Assembly (NCBI GenBank): GCA_963828555.1
Contig: CAWHEL010000001.1
Coordinates: 124,001-188,000, forward strand
Source: JADJPO01 sp963828555
Lineage (GTDB): Bacteria > Actinomycetota > Actinomycetes > Actinomycetales > Kineosporiaceae
Length of the DNA stretch: 64,000 nucleotides
Reading direction: 5' to 3'
Positions within the stretch are counted from its first letter, which is position 1. Every line of letters begins with the position of its first letter. The notes below the pieces were generated by a model, which was not told the origin of the DNA, made no database searches, and worked only from the letters and a program-made list of their open reading frames with translations. Of the stretch, positions 17,725 to 27,220 are shown piece after piece. A program made the position numbers and the translations under genes.

Positions 17725-18033
17725 TCAGGCGGCGGGGGTGCGTGCGCGTCGCCGCACGACGAACCGGGTGAGCCCCGCGATCGCCACGCAGCAGGCCATC
17801 CCGAGGAGCACCTCGTCGAAGGACAGCCCGTCGATGTTCGGCTGCAGATCCTCTTGCGTGGCCCACCCGAACCACACCTCGCTGATCAGCGCACCGATCG
17901 CGAAGAGGACCGCGGCGGCCGGCAGCCACAGCCAGCGCGCCGTCCGACCCCAGACGAACTGGACCACCACAGCGGCGACCAAGGACATCGCCATCAGCAG
18001 ACCGACACCCTGAAGCCCGAGATCCCACTGCAT
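17725..18033 (-). CDS. small three-helix membrane protein (102 aa)
   Basis: From ATG 18033, preceded by GGAGGTGG, the product has three hydrophobic helices (VGLLMAMSLVAAVVVQFVW, LWLPAAAVLFAIGALISEVWF and DEVLLGMACCVAIAGLTRFV) and a basic C-terminus. No family name can be given. It is divergent from furA, but the 210 bp between them leaves room for separate promoters. Confidence 0.65.
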   Translation of the reverse strand: MQWDLGLQGVGLLMAMSLVAAVVVQFVWGRTARWLWLPAAAVLFAIGALISEVWFGWATQEDLQPNIDGLSFDEVLLGMACCVAIAGLTRFVVRRRARTPAA

Positions 18034-18207
18034 GACGCCACCTCCGACGGGTCGCTTCCATCGTTGCCGGGCGGCCGGCCGTGCGACAGGTGCGTTGGTC
18101 TCCACAGGCCCGGCCGCCAGGGCGACTGGGCAGGATCGCGCGGACCCCACAGCCACCGGGGCGGCCACGTCGCGGGCTGACCCCCTTCGCTGGCCCGACT
18201 CCTGCTC

Positions 18208-18237
18208 TTGACTGATTCCAGATTGTGGGGCCACACT
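18208..18237 (+). promoter_or_regulatory. probable furA promoter (leaderless)
   Basis: A TTGACT -35 box lies at 18208-18213 and a CACACT -10-like box at 18232-18237 with an 18-bp spacer. The furA GTG at 18244 is only 6 bp beyond the -10 box, so the transcript would begin at or next to the start codon. The region between the boxes (TGATTCCAGATTGTGG) resembles the sequence bound by FurA upstream of actinobacterial furA-katG operons. Leaderless furA mRNA is known in mycobacteria. Confidence 0.55.
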
Positions 18238-18243
18238 CCGAGG

Positions 18244-18675
18244 GTGCCCACGACGACGGACGCCGAGCGCTTGCTGCGCGGGGCCGCTCTGCGTGTGACA
18301 CGCCCCCGAGTGGCGGTGCTGACTGCGGTGTACGACCATCCGCATGCCGACACCGATTCGATCATCGGCATCGTGCGCGCAGAGCTCAGCGAGGTGTCCA
18401 AGCAGGCCGTCTACGACGTCCTGCGTGCGCTGACCACCGCAGGCCTGGTCCGCCGCATCGAACCGCCCGGATCCGTGGCCCGCTACGAGTCGCGGGTCGG
18501 GGACAACCATCACCATCTCGTGTGCCGATCGTGCGGTGCCATCGCCGACGTCGATTGCGCCGTCGGCGACACGCCCTGCCTGACCGCCGCCCAGGATCAC
18601 GGCTACTCGATCGACGAGGCCGAGGTCGTCTACTGGGGCCTGTGCCCGACCTGCTCCACCGCAGACAGTTCCTGA
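18244..18675 (+). CDS. furA: FurA, Fur-family peroxide/iron-sensing repressor of katG
   Basis: The 143-residue protein has the winged-helix part (GAALRVTRPRVAVLTAVYDH and VSKQAVYDVLRALTTAGLV) and the metal/dimer part with HHHLVCRSCG and a C-terminal CPTC, the two CxxC pairs of zinc-binding Fur proteins. It is expected to repress itself and katG and to be relieved by peroxide. GTG 18244 suits the leaderless promoter; TTG 18208 is the -35 box rather than a start. katG begins 41 bp downstream. Confidence 0.9.
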   Translation: MPTTTDAERLLRGAALRVTRPRVAVLTAVYDHPHADTDSIIGIVRAELSEVSKQAVYDVLRALTTAGLVRRIEPPGSVARYESRVGDNHHHLVCRSCGAIADVDCAVGDTPCLTAAQDHGYSIDEAEVVYWGLCPTCSTADSS

Positions 18676-18716
18676 GCCCATTTTCCGCTGAACCGACCGG
18701 CCTTGGAAGGATTCTC

Positions 18717-20927
18717 GTGTCTGACAATCATGATGCAGTCGTTGGAGACATGAACTCGGAGACCGCGGCCACATGCCCGGTCGTGCACGCGACAGGCGGT
18801 ACGTCGAACCGCGACTGGTGGCCAGACCAGCTGAATGTCAACGTCCTGCACCAGAACCCGGCAGCGGCCGACCCGATGGGCGCGGACTTCGACTACGCCG
18901 CCGCGTTCAAGACCCTTGACCTCGCCGCCGTGAAGCGTGACATAGGCGCCGTGATGACAACGTCGCAGGACTGGTGGCCGGCCGACTGGGGCCACTACGG
19001 ACCGCTCTTCATCCGGATGGCCTGGCACAGTGCGGGCACCTACCGGATCAGCGACGGCCGCGGCGGCGCCGGGGCGGGCGAGCAGCGCTTCGCCCCCCTG
19101 AACAGCTGGCCCGACAACGGCAACCTCGACAAGGCACGCCGGCTGCTGTGGCCGGTCAAGAAGAAGTACGGCCGCACGCTCTCCTGGGCCGACCTGATGG
19201 TGCTCGCGGGCAACTGCGCGCTGGAGTCGATGGGCTTCACCACGTTCGGCTTCGCCGGTGGCCGCGAGGACGTCTGGGAGCCCCCGCACACCAACTGGGG
19301 CAACGAGGGCACCTGGCTCGGGGACGACCGCTACAGCGGCGAGCGTGACCTCGCGAACCCGCTGGCCGCCGTCCAGATGGGCTTGATCTACGTGAACCCG
19401 GAGGGCCCCAACGGCGACCCGAGCGCGCTCGCCGCGGCCAGGGACATCCGGGAGACGTTCGCCCGCATGGCGATGAACGACGAGGAGACGGTCGCGCTGA
19501 TCGCCGGCGGACACACGTTCGGCAAGACCCACGGTGCAGGCGACGCCGCGAACGTCGGCCCCGAGCCCGAGGCCGCCCCGCTGCAGCAGATGGGCCTGGG
19601 CTGGAAGAGCAGCTTCGGCAACGGCAAGGGCGGCGACGCGATCACCAGCGGACTGGAGGGCGTCTGGACCCCCACGCCCACCACCTGGGACAACAGCTTC
19701 TTCGACACCCTGTTCCGCTACGACTGGGATCTGGTCAAGAGCCCGGCCGGTGCCTGGCAGTGGATCCCGACCGACCCCGCGGCGGCGGACGCCGTGCCGG
19801 ACCCGCACGATCCGTCGAAGCGGCGTGCCCCGGTGATGCTGACCACCGACCTGGCCCTGCGGATGGACCCGATCTACGCGCCGATCTCACGACGCTTCCA
19901 CGACAACCCGCAGGAGTTCGCCGACGCGTTCGCCAAGGCCTGGTTCAAGCTGACCCACCGCGACATGGGGCCGATCACGCGCTACCTCGGCCCCGAGGTG
20001 CCTGCCGAACCGCAGATCTGGCAGGACCCGGTGCCGGCGGTCACCCACGAGCTGGTCGGCACGGAGGACATCGCCGCCCTCAAGGCCAGGGTCCTCGCCT
20101 CCGGGCTGTCGGTCTCCCAACTGGTGACGACGGCCTGGGCGTCGGCGTCGACGTTCCGCGGCACCGACAAGCGCGGCGGCGCCAACGGGGCACGGCTGCG
20201 GCTCGCCCCGCAGAACGACTGGGCGGTCAACAATCCCGCCGCGCTGACGGCGGTGCTGGCCACCCTGGTCGGGATCCAGCAGGAGTTCAACGCCGGGGCC
20301 GGAGGCACGCAGGTCTCCCTCGCCGACCTGATCGTGCTCGGTGGGTGCGCCGCCGTCGAGCAGGCGGCCAAGGCCGCCGGGCACGACATCGAGGTCCCCT
20401 TCACGCCGGGCCGCACGGACGCCCTGCAGGAGCAGACCGACGTGGAGTCCTTCGCGGTGCTGGAGCCGACCGCGGACGGTTTCCGCAACTACCTCGGGAA
20501 GGGACACCCGCAGCGGGCCGAGGCTCTGCTGATCGACCGGGCGCAACTGCTCACGCTGACCGCTCCCGAGCTGACCGTCCTGGTGGGCGGGCTGCGCACC
20601 CTCAACGCGAACCACGACTCTTCCGCCCTCGGCGTTCTCACCGGTAGGCCCGGGGTGCTGACCACCGACTTCTTCGTGAACGTGCTCGACATCGACACCA
20701 CGTGGACGCCGACGTCGGACACCGAGGAGACCTTCGAGGGGCGCGATCGGGTCAGCGGTGAGCTGAAGTGGACCGGCAGCCGGGCCGACCTCGTCTTCGG
20801 ATCGAACTCGGTGCTGCGAGCACTGTCGGAGGTCTACGCCAGCGACGACTCGCAGCAGAAGTTCGTCGCCGACTTCGTCGCCGCGTGGAACAAGGTGATG
20901 ATGCTGGACCGGTTCGACCTCGCCTGA
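18717..20927 (+). CDS. katG: catalase-peroxidase KatG
   Basis: The bifunctional heme enzyme breaks down H2O2 and oxidises small donors. At 736 residues it is full length. Distal residues Arg100, Trp103 and His104 are in RMAWHSAGTYR; proximal His266 is in GGHTFGKTHGA; the Met-Tyr-Trp adduct residues correspond to Trp103, Tyr225 (GLIYVNPEGP) and Met251. Ser311 matches Ser315 of the mycobacterial enzyme. GTG 18717 is preceded by GGAAGG. It follows furA on the same strand and ends before a strong hairpin at 20940-21000. Confidence 0.97.
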   Translation: MSDNHDAVVGDMNSETAATCPVVHATGGTSNRDWWPDQLNVNVLHQNPAAADPMGADFDYAAAFKTLDLAAVKRDIGAVMTTSQDWWPADWGHYGPLFIRMAWHSAGTYRISDGRGGAGAGEQRFAPLNSWPDNGNLDKARRLLWPVKKKYGRTLSWADLMVLAGNCALESMGFTTFGFAGGREDVWEPPHTNWGNEGTWLGDDRYSGERDLANPLAAVQMGLIYVNPEGPNGDPSALAAARDIRETFARMAMNDEETVALIAGGHTFGKTHGAGDAANVGPEPEAAPLQQMGLGWKSSFGNGKGGDAITSGLEGVWTPTPTTWDNSFFDTLFRYDWDLVKSPAGAWQWIPTDPAAADAVPDPHDPSKRRAPVMLTTDLALRMDPIYAPISRRFHDNPQEFADAFAKAWFKLTHRDMGPITRYLGPEVPAEPQIWQDPVPAVTHELVGTEDIAALKARVLASGLSVSQLVTTAWASASTFRGTDKRGGANGARLRLAPQNDWAVNNPAALTAVLATLVGIQQEFNAGAGGTQVSLADLIVLGGCAAVEQAAKAAGHDIEVPFTPGRTDALQEQTDVESFAVLEPTADGFRNYLGKGHPQRAEALLIDRAQLLTLTAPELTVLVGGLRTLNANHDSSALGVLTGRPGVLTTDFFVNVLDIDTTWTPTSDTEETFEGRDRVSGELKWTGSRADLVFGSNSVLRALSEVYASDDSQQKFVADFVAAWNKVMMLDRFDLA

Positions 20928-20939
20928 CGCCGGGTGGTC

Positions 20940-21000
20940 CGCCGATTCTGTGCGGTGGAAGTGGCGCTACAAGGCCACGTTCCACCGCACAGAATCGGCG
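20940..21000. terminator. long hairpin between katG and a convergent regulator gene
   Basis: Two perfect 21-bp arms, 20940-20960 and 20980-21000 (left arm begins CGCCGATTCTGTGCGG), enclose a 19-nt loop whose own ends GTGGC/GCCAC can pair. It lies between the ends of two convergent genes (20927 and 21026), so it probably serves as a bidirectional terminator. No U-tract follows. Confidence 0.7.
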
Positions 21001-21025
21001 ACGGCTGAGCCGAACCGCAGGCGAC

Positions 21026-23947
21026 TCAGCCGTCGGCCTTGGCCAGGCGCTGGGTGAGCTCGGCACGCGTGGTGATGTCGAGCTTGGTGTAGACGTGGCG
21101 CAGGTGGTACTCGACCGTCTTGGGGCTGAGGAACAGCGCCGCTGCCGCTTCACGGGTGGTCCGCCCCTCCGCCAGCAGGAGCGCGATGTGCAGTTCTCGT
21201 GGGGTCAGCCGTTCGCGATCGGTGACGTCGCGCCGGGGCACGGTCTCGCCGGTGGCCGCCAGCTCGACGGCCGCGGCGTCAGCCCAGGGCCGGGCCCCGA
21301 GCCCCTCGAAGATGTCAAGGGCCGCCCGCAGCATCGAGCGCGCCTCCACCCGGCGGCGGGCGCGCCGCAACCGGGCCCCGTAGGTCAGCCGGGTGCGGGC
21401 CGCCTCGAACTCGTCGGGGGTGCGGGCATGCAGCGCCAGGGACGCCTCGAAATGCTCGTCGAGCCGATCCGGGTCGGCGAGCAGGCCCTCCACTCTCGCG
21501 GCGCGGGCAAGGGCCCACGGCATGCCTTTGGCCTCGGCCGCCGACCGGTGGGTGTCGGCCACCTGCCGGGCACGCGCCGATTCGCCCTGGCGCAGCAGCG
21601 CCTCGACGAGGTCCGGGCCGGGCGACAGGTCGGGGTCTCGCATGCCGAGTTCGGCTTGCAGACGCGCGAGATCGGTCAGCCTGGTCACGGCCTGAGCCAC
21701 CGAACCCTCGATCAGGGCCAGCTCGCCCAGGGCGTACTCGGCCCACATGCGCGGCAGATTGATCTCACGATCGGCGCACAGCCGGAGCGTCTCGTGCGCG
21801 TGCAGCGCGCAGGCCTCAGCCCGCCCGGTCCGGGCCTCGAGCCACGCCAGACCGGCCAGGGACATGGCCAGCTCCTTGGTGTGACCGAGCTCGCGGGCCA
21901 AGGTGATGGCCTCGTCGTAGTCGGCCTCCGCGGCAGCCCAGTGGTGGGTGGTCGCCCCGTCGCGGGCGATGCTGAACAACAACAACGGCAACGTGCCCAC
22001 GGCCGCTCTGGCCCGGGACTGCTCGATCGTCCGGTCGACCAGAGCCCGCCCGCCGCCTGCTTCGCGTGACCACAGGGCCGCCTGCATCAGCCACGACGGC
22101 TGCACGCGGTCCCGGTGATGATCACTGAGCTCGTTCAGCAGATCGACGCCGCGCCCGAGGTGTTCGATGCCGGACCTGCCGGCCAGGACGGCGGCCATCC
22201 CCACGGCCACGGTGCCGACGGCGGTCGCGGCCGGGTCGATCGGCGTGTCCGGCCGTCGCAGCACCTGCTCGGCAGGCGCGGCGGCGGCAAGCGCAGCGGT
22301 GCCGTCACCGTGGAAGAAGCAGGCGTTGACGGCCTCCGCCCACAGGCGCACCGCGTGAGAGGGATCGCTGTCGCGCACCTGCTCGGCCGCGGCCAGGAAC
22401 AACCGGTTCGCCTCGGCCAATGCCCCGCGCACGGCGGCCACGTCACCGGCCAGCTGCAGCCCCCGGGCCCGGGCGGCGGGTGAGACATCGAACGCCAGAG
22501 CGGTGTTCAGAGCTGTGACGGCCCGTTCGCCGTCTCCTCCTCGCCAGGCGGCCTCACCAGCGTCCAGAAGGCGCTGCGCGCGGTCGCCGTCGTCCGACGA
22601 CAGCAGGGCCGCCCGCTCGTGAGCCGTGGCCGAGACGGCGTGGGCGCCGCGGCTGGTGGCCCGGCGCGCGACCTCCTGCATCAGCACGGCGACGTCGTCG
22701 TCGAAGCCTAGTCTGGCCTCGCTGCGGTGCCAGGCACGACGGTCGAGGTCGTGCGCCGGCACGGCCTCGGCGACGACGGCGTGCAAGCGGCGGCGCTCGT
22801 CGGGCTCGGCCAGTGCCACCACCGATGCCCGTACCAGCGGGTGAGAGAAGTCGACCCGGTCCGGGCCGATCGTGACCAGGCCTGCCCGTTCGGCCTCGGC
22901 CAGCATCGCCAGGTCGAGGCCGAGTTCAGCGGCGGCCCGGGTGACCACGGCCCGGTCGCCGCCGGCGACGGCCGTCAGCAGCAGCACTGCTCGTGCCTGG
23001 TCTCCGAGCGCGCGGGCCCGCCGTCCGAACCAGTCCGTCAGGACGGCAGGCACCGGCAGCGCGGCCCCGGAGACCGGTGACAGCAGCCCGCTCGGGGCAC
23101 CCGCGAGCTCGCGCACGGCCAACGGATTTCCCCCGGTCAACCGGTGAAGCAACCTCACCTGGTCCGGCCGGGAATGGTCTCCGTGCCGCCGGGCCAGCTC
23201 CGCGACGGCGTCCTCGTCGAGCCCGTCGAGCACCAGTGACGGCAGGTTCGACGTCGTGAACGGGCTCGGCTCACCGGCGCGCACCGCCACCAGCACGAAC
23301 AGCGAGTCGGCCAGCACGCGCCGGCAGGCGAACACCAGCGCCTCGGCCGACGGGGTGTCGAGCAGGTGCGCGTCGTCCACCACGACGCCCAGCGGCCGGT
23401 GCTCGCCGTAGCGGGTGAGCAGGCTCAGGACGGCGGCGCCGACGGCGAACCGGTCGGCGTCGGGGCCCTCGCGCAGCGCCAGGGCCACCCCGAGGGCCTG
23501 CGCCTGCGGCGCCGGCAGGCGGTCGAGGTCCTCGGAGGTGGGCCGCAGCAGCTGGCTCAGGCCGCCGAAGGGCACGTCGCGTTCGGCCTCACTGCCGGTG
23601 GCCCTCAGCATCCGGACGTCGCCGGCCTCCTGGACGGCGTGGTCGAGCAGGGAGGTCTTGCCGATCCCCGCCTCACCGGACACCACCAGCACGCCGCTAC
23701 GCCCCACCCTGGCGGCGCCGATGAGTCCGTCGACGAGCCGGCGTTGCGCGTCCCGGCCGACCAGCATCCGTTCAGTCTCACCGCCGGGTGGCACCACGAC
23801 CAGTGCAGGGGCCGCGCCGTCACCCGGCACGACTAGGTGCCCACCCTGATGCGGCGTCGGGCGCCACGCGGCGATCGTATCGGCAGAGGCCGCGCCCGGA
23901 CCGCTCGCACCGGCCCCGTCGTCCATCGCACCGACCAGTCTCTTCAT
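21026..23947 (-). CDS. LAL-type LuxR family transcriptional regulator
   Basis: The 973-residue protein has a Walker A motif (SGEAGIGKTSLLDHAV, about residue 95), a Walker B-like VVVDDAHLLD, long TPR-like helical repeats, and a C-terminal LuxR helix-turn-helix (DRERLTPRELHIALLLAEG, SPKTVEYHLRHVYTKL). Large ATP-binding LuxR regulators often control a neighbouring pathway. Here the divergent methyltransferase and hydrolase-glycosyltransferase genes are the obvious candidates. ATG 23947 lacks a good ribosome binding site and is 17 bp from the divergent start; ATG 23926 is possible. Confidence 0.9.
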   Translation of the reverse strand: MKRLVGAMDDGAGASGPGAASADTIAAWRPTPHQGGHLVVPGDGAAPALVVVPPGGETERMLVGRDAQRRLVDGLIGAARVGRSGVLVVSGEAGIGKTSLLDHAVQEAGDVRMLRATGSEAERDVPFGGLSQLLRPTSEDLDRLPAPQAQALGVALALREGPDADRFAVGAAVLSLLTRYGEHRPLGVVVDDAHLLDTPSAEALVFACRRVLADSLFVLVAVRAGEPSPFTTSNLPSLVLDGLDEDAVAELARRHGDHSRPDQVRLLHRLTGGNPLAVRELAGAPSGLLSPVSGAALPVPAVLTDWFGRRARALGDQARAVLLLTAVAGGDRAVVTRAAAELGLDLAMLAEAERAGLVTIGPDRVDFSHPLVRASVVALAEPDERRRLHAVVAEAVPAHDLDRRAWHRSEARLGFDDDVAVLMQEVARRATSRGAHAVSATAHERAALLSSDDGDRAQRLLDAGEAAWRGGDGERAVTALNTALAFDVSPAARARGLQLAGDVAAVRGALAEANRLFLAAAEQVRDSDPSHAVRLWAEAVNACFFHGDGTAALAAAAPAEQVLRRPDTPIDPAATAVGTVAVGMAAVLAGRSGIEHLGRGVDLLNELSDHHRDRVQPSWLMQAALWSREAGGGRALVDRTIEQSRARAAVGTLPLLLFSIARDGATTHHWAAAEADYDEAITLARELGHTKELAMSLAGLAWLEARTGRAEACALHAHETLRLCADREINLPRMWAEYALGELALIEGSVAQAVTRLTDLARLQAELGMRDPDLSPGPDLVEALLRQGESARARQVADTHRSAAEAKGMPWALARAARVEGLLADPDRLDEHFEASLALHARTPDEFEAARTRLTYGARLRRARRRVEARSMLRAALDIFEGLGARPWADAAAVELAATGETVPRRDVTDRERLTPRELHIALLLAEGRTTREAAAALFLSPKTVEYHLRHVYTKLDITTRAELTQRLAKADG

Positions 23948-23964
23948 ACCCTCAAGGAGTCACC

Positions 23965-25068
23965 ATGACCGCCACTGATGCATCCGCCCCCGCCGCCACC
24001 GACACTGCCGGCGCCGTCGACACCGACAAGCTGATGGCCTTCGTGTTCCGGGCCGTCGACGAGGTCGGCGCCACCCTCAACACCGCCCTGGTGGTGATGG
24101 GCGACCGGCTCGGCTACTACCGCCTGCTGGCGAACCACGGCCCGTTGACGGCCGGGCAGCTGGCCGAGCGCTCGGAGACCGGCGAGCACTACGCCCGGGA
24201 ATGGTTGAACGCGCAGGCTGCCGGCGGCTACGTCACCTACGACCCGGCCTCCGGCAGCTACACCCTGCCGCCGGAGCAGGCAGTCGCGCTGACGGACGAG
24301 GACAGCCCGGTCTACCTACCCGGCTTCTTCCAGATCGCGCACGGCACGGCCCGGGACGCTCACCGCATCATCGACCTGGCCCGCACCGGTGACGGCCTCG
24401 GCTGGCACGAGCACAACGACGACGTGCACACCGGCTGCGAGCGGTTCTTCCGTCCCGGCTACCACGCCAACCTGGTCTCCGCCTGGCTACCGGCGCTGGA
24501 CGGCGTCGTCGACAAGCTGCACGCCGGCGTCCGCGTGGCCGACGTCGGGTGCGGTCACGGCGCGTCGACGATCCTGATGGCGCAGGCCTTCCCGTCCTCC
24601 CGCTTCATCGGCTCGGACTACCACGCCGGGTCGATCGAGACTGCGCGGCAGCGGGCGGCCGAGGCCGGGGTCGGTGACCAGCTGAGGTTCGAGGAGGCCG
24701 CCGCCGCGTCGTTCGGAGGCGGCCCGTTCGACCTGGTCACCACCTTCGACGCCCTGCACGACATGGGCGATCCGATCGGCGCCGCCCAGCACGTCTTCGA
24801 CAACCTGACCGACGACGGCGTCTGGATGATCGTCGAGCCGGTCGCGGGTGACGCCGTCGAGGACAACCTGAACCCGGTCGGGCGCGCCTACTACGGGTTC
24901 TCGACCCTGCTCTGCACGCCGAGCTCGCTGGCCCAGGACGTCGGGATGGCGCTCGGCACCCAGGCCGGTCCGGCGCGGATCCGGGCCGTCACCACCAGCG
25001 CGGGCTTCACGCGGTTCCGGGTGGCGGCGCAGACTCCTTTCAACAACGTGCTCGAAGTGCGTAAGTGA
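23965..25068 (+). CDS. SAM-dependent methyltransferase with N-terminal winged helix
   Basis: The 367-residue protein starts with a methyltransferase-type winged-helix domain (GDRLGYYRLLANHGPLTAGQ, SETGEHYAREWLNAQAAGG) and continues with a class I Rossmann domain: motif I VADVGCGHGASTILMAQAF, acidic SDYHAGSIE, and FDLVTTFDALHDMGDP. This is the layout of the 'transcriptional regulator/Rv2258c-like' methyltransferases. Substrate unknown. AAGGAG precedes ATG 23965. The next gene starts 13 bp downstream, so both are likely one unit controlled by the divergent LAL regulator. Confidence 0.85.
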   Translation: MTATDASAPAATDTAGAVDTDKLMAFVFRAVDEVGATLNTALVVMGDRLGYYRLLANHGPLTAGQLAERSETGEHYAREWLNAQAAGGYVTYDPASGSYTLPPEQAVALTDEDSPVYLPGFFQIAHGTARDAHRIIDLARTGDGLGWHEHNDDVHTGCERFFRPGYHANLVSAWLPALDGVVDKLHAGVRVADVGCGHGASTILMAQAFPSSRFIGSDYHAGSIETARQRAAEAGVGDQLRFEEAAAASFGGGPFDLVTTFDALHDMGDPIGAAQHVFDNLTDDGVWMIVEPVAGDAVEDNLNPVGRAYYGFSTLLCTPSSLAQDVGMALGTQAGPARIRAVTTSAGFTRFRVAAQTPFNNVLEVRK

Positions 25069-25081
25069 GAGGGGCAGACAG

Positions 25082-27220
25082 ATGATCGTCGGTGCCCAGG
25101 CGCAGGGGGTCACCGTCCGGGACGGTGTCCGCCTCGCCTGGGCCCGCTACGGCGACCGGGGTCCGCACGTCGTGCTGATGCCCACCTGGTCGATCGTGCC
25201 GTCGGAGTTCTGGAAGGCGCAGGTGCCCTACCTGGCCCGGCACTTCAGGGTCACCACGTTCGACGGCCGGGGCAGCGGAGCCTCCGACCGTCCCCACGGC
25301 TCCGCGGCCTACTCGGACGACGAGTACGCAGCCGACACCCTCGCCGTGATGGACGCGGCAGGCATCGGCAGCGCCGTCCTGGTGTCGTTGTCCTGCGGCA
25401 CCTCGTGGTCGATCCGGGTGGCCGTGGCCCAGCCGCACCGGGTTGACGGGCTGTTCTCGATCGCGCCCAGCTGCGGCCTCGACGTGACCGACCCGGCCCG
25501 CGAGGAGTTCTCGTGGCACAACCCGCTCGACACCGACCGGGGCTGGGCGAAGTACAACCGGCACTACTGGACGGCGGATCCCGCCCAGTACGACGACTTC
25601 CTGCGCTTCTTCTTCGGTCGCATGTTCCACGAACCCCACTCCACCAAGCAGATCGAGGACTGCATCGGATGGGGCCGGGAGATCTCCCCGCAGACGCTGG
25701 TCGACACGACGGCGGGGCGGCTGGGCTGCGACGGCGGCGTCTGCACACCGCTGGAACCGCTGTGCCGGCAGCTCGCCTGCCCAGTGCTGGTGATGCACGG
25801 CACCGAGGACGCCGTGCGCGGGCCGGCGATCAGCAGGCGCCTGGCCGAACTGACCGCTGCGCACCTGCTGCTGGTCGAGGGGGCAGGCCATGGCCTGCCG
25901 GCGCGGGAGCCAGTGCTGGTCAACCGCGAGATCCGTGCGTTCGTCGAGCGGGTCTCACCGACCGAGCTGCCCTCGACGCAGGCGCCGCCACGGTCGTGGA
26001 CGCGGTCGTTGCGGCGGCCCAGGCGGGCGCTGTACCTGTCCTCGCCGATCGGGCTGGGGCATGCCCGCCGCGACGTGGCCATCGCCGACGCGTTGCGCCT
26101 GCACCACCCCGACCTGCAGATCGACTGGCTCACCCAGGACCCGGTGACCCAGCTGCTGGCCGCTCGGGGGGAGCGCGTGCATCCGGCCTCGGCCGATCTG
26201 GCCAGTGAGAGTGGGCATTTCGAGGACGAATGCGCGGACCACGACCTCCCGGCGTTCCAGGCGATCCGGCGCATGGACGAGATCCTGGTCAACAACTTCA
26301 TGGTGTTCCACGACCTGGTCGACGGCGAGCACTACGACCTGGTGATCGGCGACGAGGCCTGGGAGGTCGATCACTTCCTGCACGAGAATCCCGAGCTGAA
26401 GCGCTCGCCCTTCGCCTGGCTGACCGACTTCGTGGGCTGGCTGCCGATGCCCGCGGGCGGTACCGCCGAGGCCGCTCTGACCACCGATTACAACGCGGAG
26501 ATGATCGAGCACCGGGCCAGATTCCCTGGTCTGCGGGATCGATCGATCTTCGTCGGGAACCCGGAGGACATCGTCGATGCCGACTTCGGTGACGGCCTCC
26601 CCGGCATCCGGGAGTGGACGTCTCACCACTTCGACTTCACGGGCTACGTCACCGGATTCGCGCCGCTGGACGACGACGCCCGGCAGGCACTGCGGCACCG
26701 GCTCGGCTATCACCCCGACGAACGGGTCTGCGTGGTCACGGTCGGCGGGTCGGGGGTGGGGCTGCCGCTGTTGCGCCACCTTGCGGACGCCGTCCCGACG
26801 TTGTGCCGGACGATCCCCGGCCTGAACGTCGTGATGGTGACCGGGCCGCGCATCGATCCGGACGCGATCCCGCCGCAACCTGGGCTGCGGGTCGCCGGGT
26901 TCCTGCCCGACCTGCATCACCACCTCGCGGTGTGCGACGTCGCCGTCGTGCAGGGCGGGCTGACCACCTGCATGGAGCTGACCGCCAACCGGCGGCCGTT
27001 CGTCTACGTGCCGTTGCGGCGTCACTTCGAGCAGAACCTGCACGTGCGGCACCGCCTCGACCGCTACCGCGCGGGGCATTGCCTCGACTACGAACAGGCC
27101 CGTGACCCCGACGCACTCACCGCTGCGGTGGTGGCGCGGCTCGCGACGCCGGTCGACTACCTGCAGGTCGAGTCGGACGGCGCGGCGCGCGCCGCAGCAC
27201 TGTTGGCAGATCTGCTCTGA
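25082..27220 (+). CDS. alpha/beta hydrolase - GT-B glycosyltransferase fusion
   Basis: The 712-residue protein has two domains. Residues 1-290 are an alpha/beta hydrolase with the nucleophile Ser104 in VSLSCGTSW (the first Gly of GxSxG is Ser), the acid in VMHGTEDAV and the histidine in GAGHGLP. After a Pro/Arg linker, residues ~318-712 are a GT-B glycosyltransferase like MGT/MurG relatives: LYLSSPIGLGHARRDVAIA, VVTVGGSGVGLPLLR and the nucleotide-sugar loop VVQGGLTTCMELTANRRPF. Hydrolysis and glycosylation of one lipid or polyketide-like substrate is conceivable. The 3' end overlaps a convergent small gene. Confidence 0.85.
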   Translation: MIVGAQAQGVTVRDGVRLAWARYGDRGPHVVLMPTWSIVPSEFWKAQVPYLARHFRVTTFDGRGSGASDRPHGSAAYSDDEYAADTLAVMDAAGIGSAVLVSLSCGTSWSIRVAVAQPHRVDGLFSIAPSCGLDVTDPAREEFSWHNPLDTDRGWAKYNRHYWTADPAQYDDFLRFFFGRMFHEPHSTKQIEDCIGWGREISPQTLVDTTAGRLGCDGGVCTPLEPLCRQLACPVLVMHGTEDAVRGPAISRRLAELTAAHLLLVEGAGHGLPAREPVLVNREIRAFVERVSPTELPSTQAPPRSWTRSLRRPRRALYLSSPIGLGHARRDVAIADALRLHHPDLQIDWLTQDPVTQLLAARGERVHPASADLASESGHFEDECADHDLPAFQAIRRMDEILVNNFMVFHDLVDGEHYDLVIGDEAWEVDHFLHENPELKRSPFAWLTDFVGWLPMPAGGTAEAALTTDYNAEMIEHRARFPGLRDRSIFVGNPEDIVDADFGDGLPGIREWTSHHFDFTGYVTGFAPLDDDARQALRHRLGYHPDERVCVVTVGGSGVGLPLLRHLADAVPTLCRTIPGLNVVMVTGPRIDPDAIPPQPGLRVAGFLPDLHHHLAVCDVAVVQGGLTTCMELTANRRPFVYVPLRRHFEQNLHVRHRLDRYRAGHCLDYEQARDPDALTAAVVARLATPVDYLQVESDGAARAAALLADLL

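Noticed and set aside
18225..18716. N-terminal extension of katG through furA
   Set aside because: It overlaps furA in another frame and is Arg-rich; GTG 18717 has a good ribosome binding site and fits KatG length.
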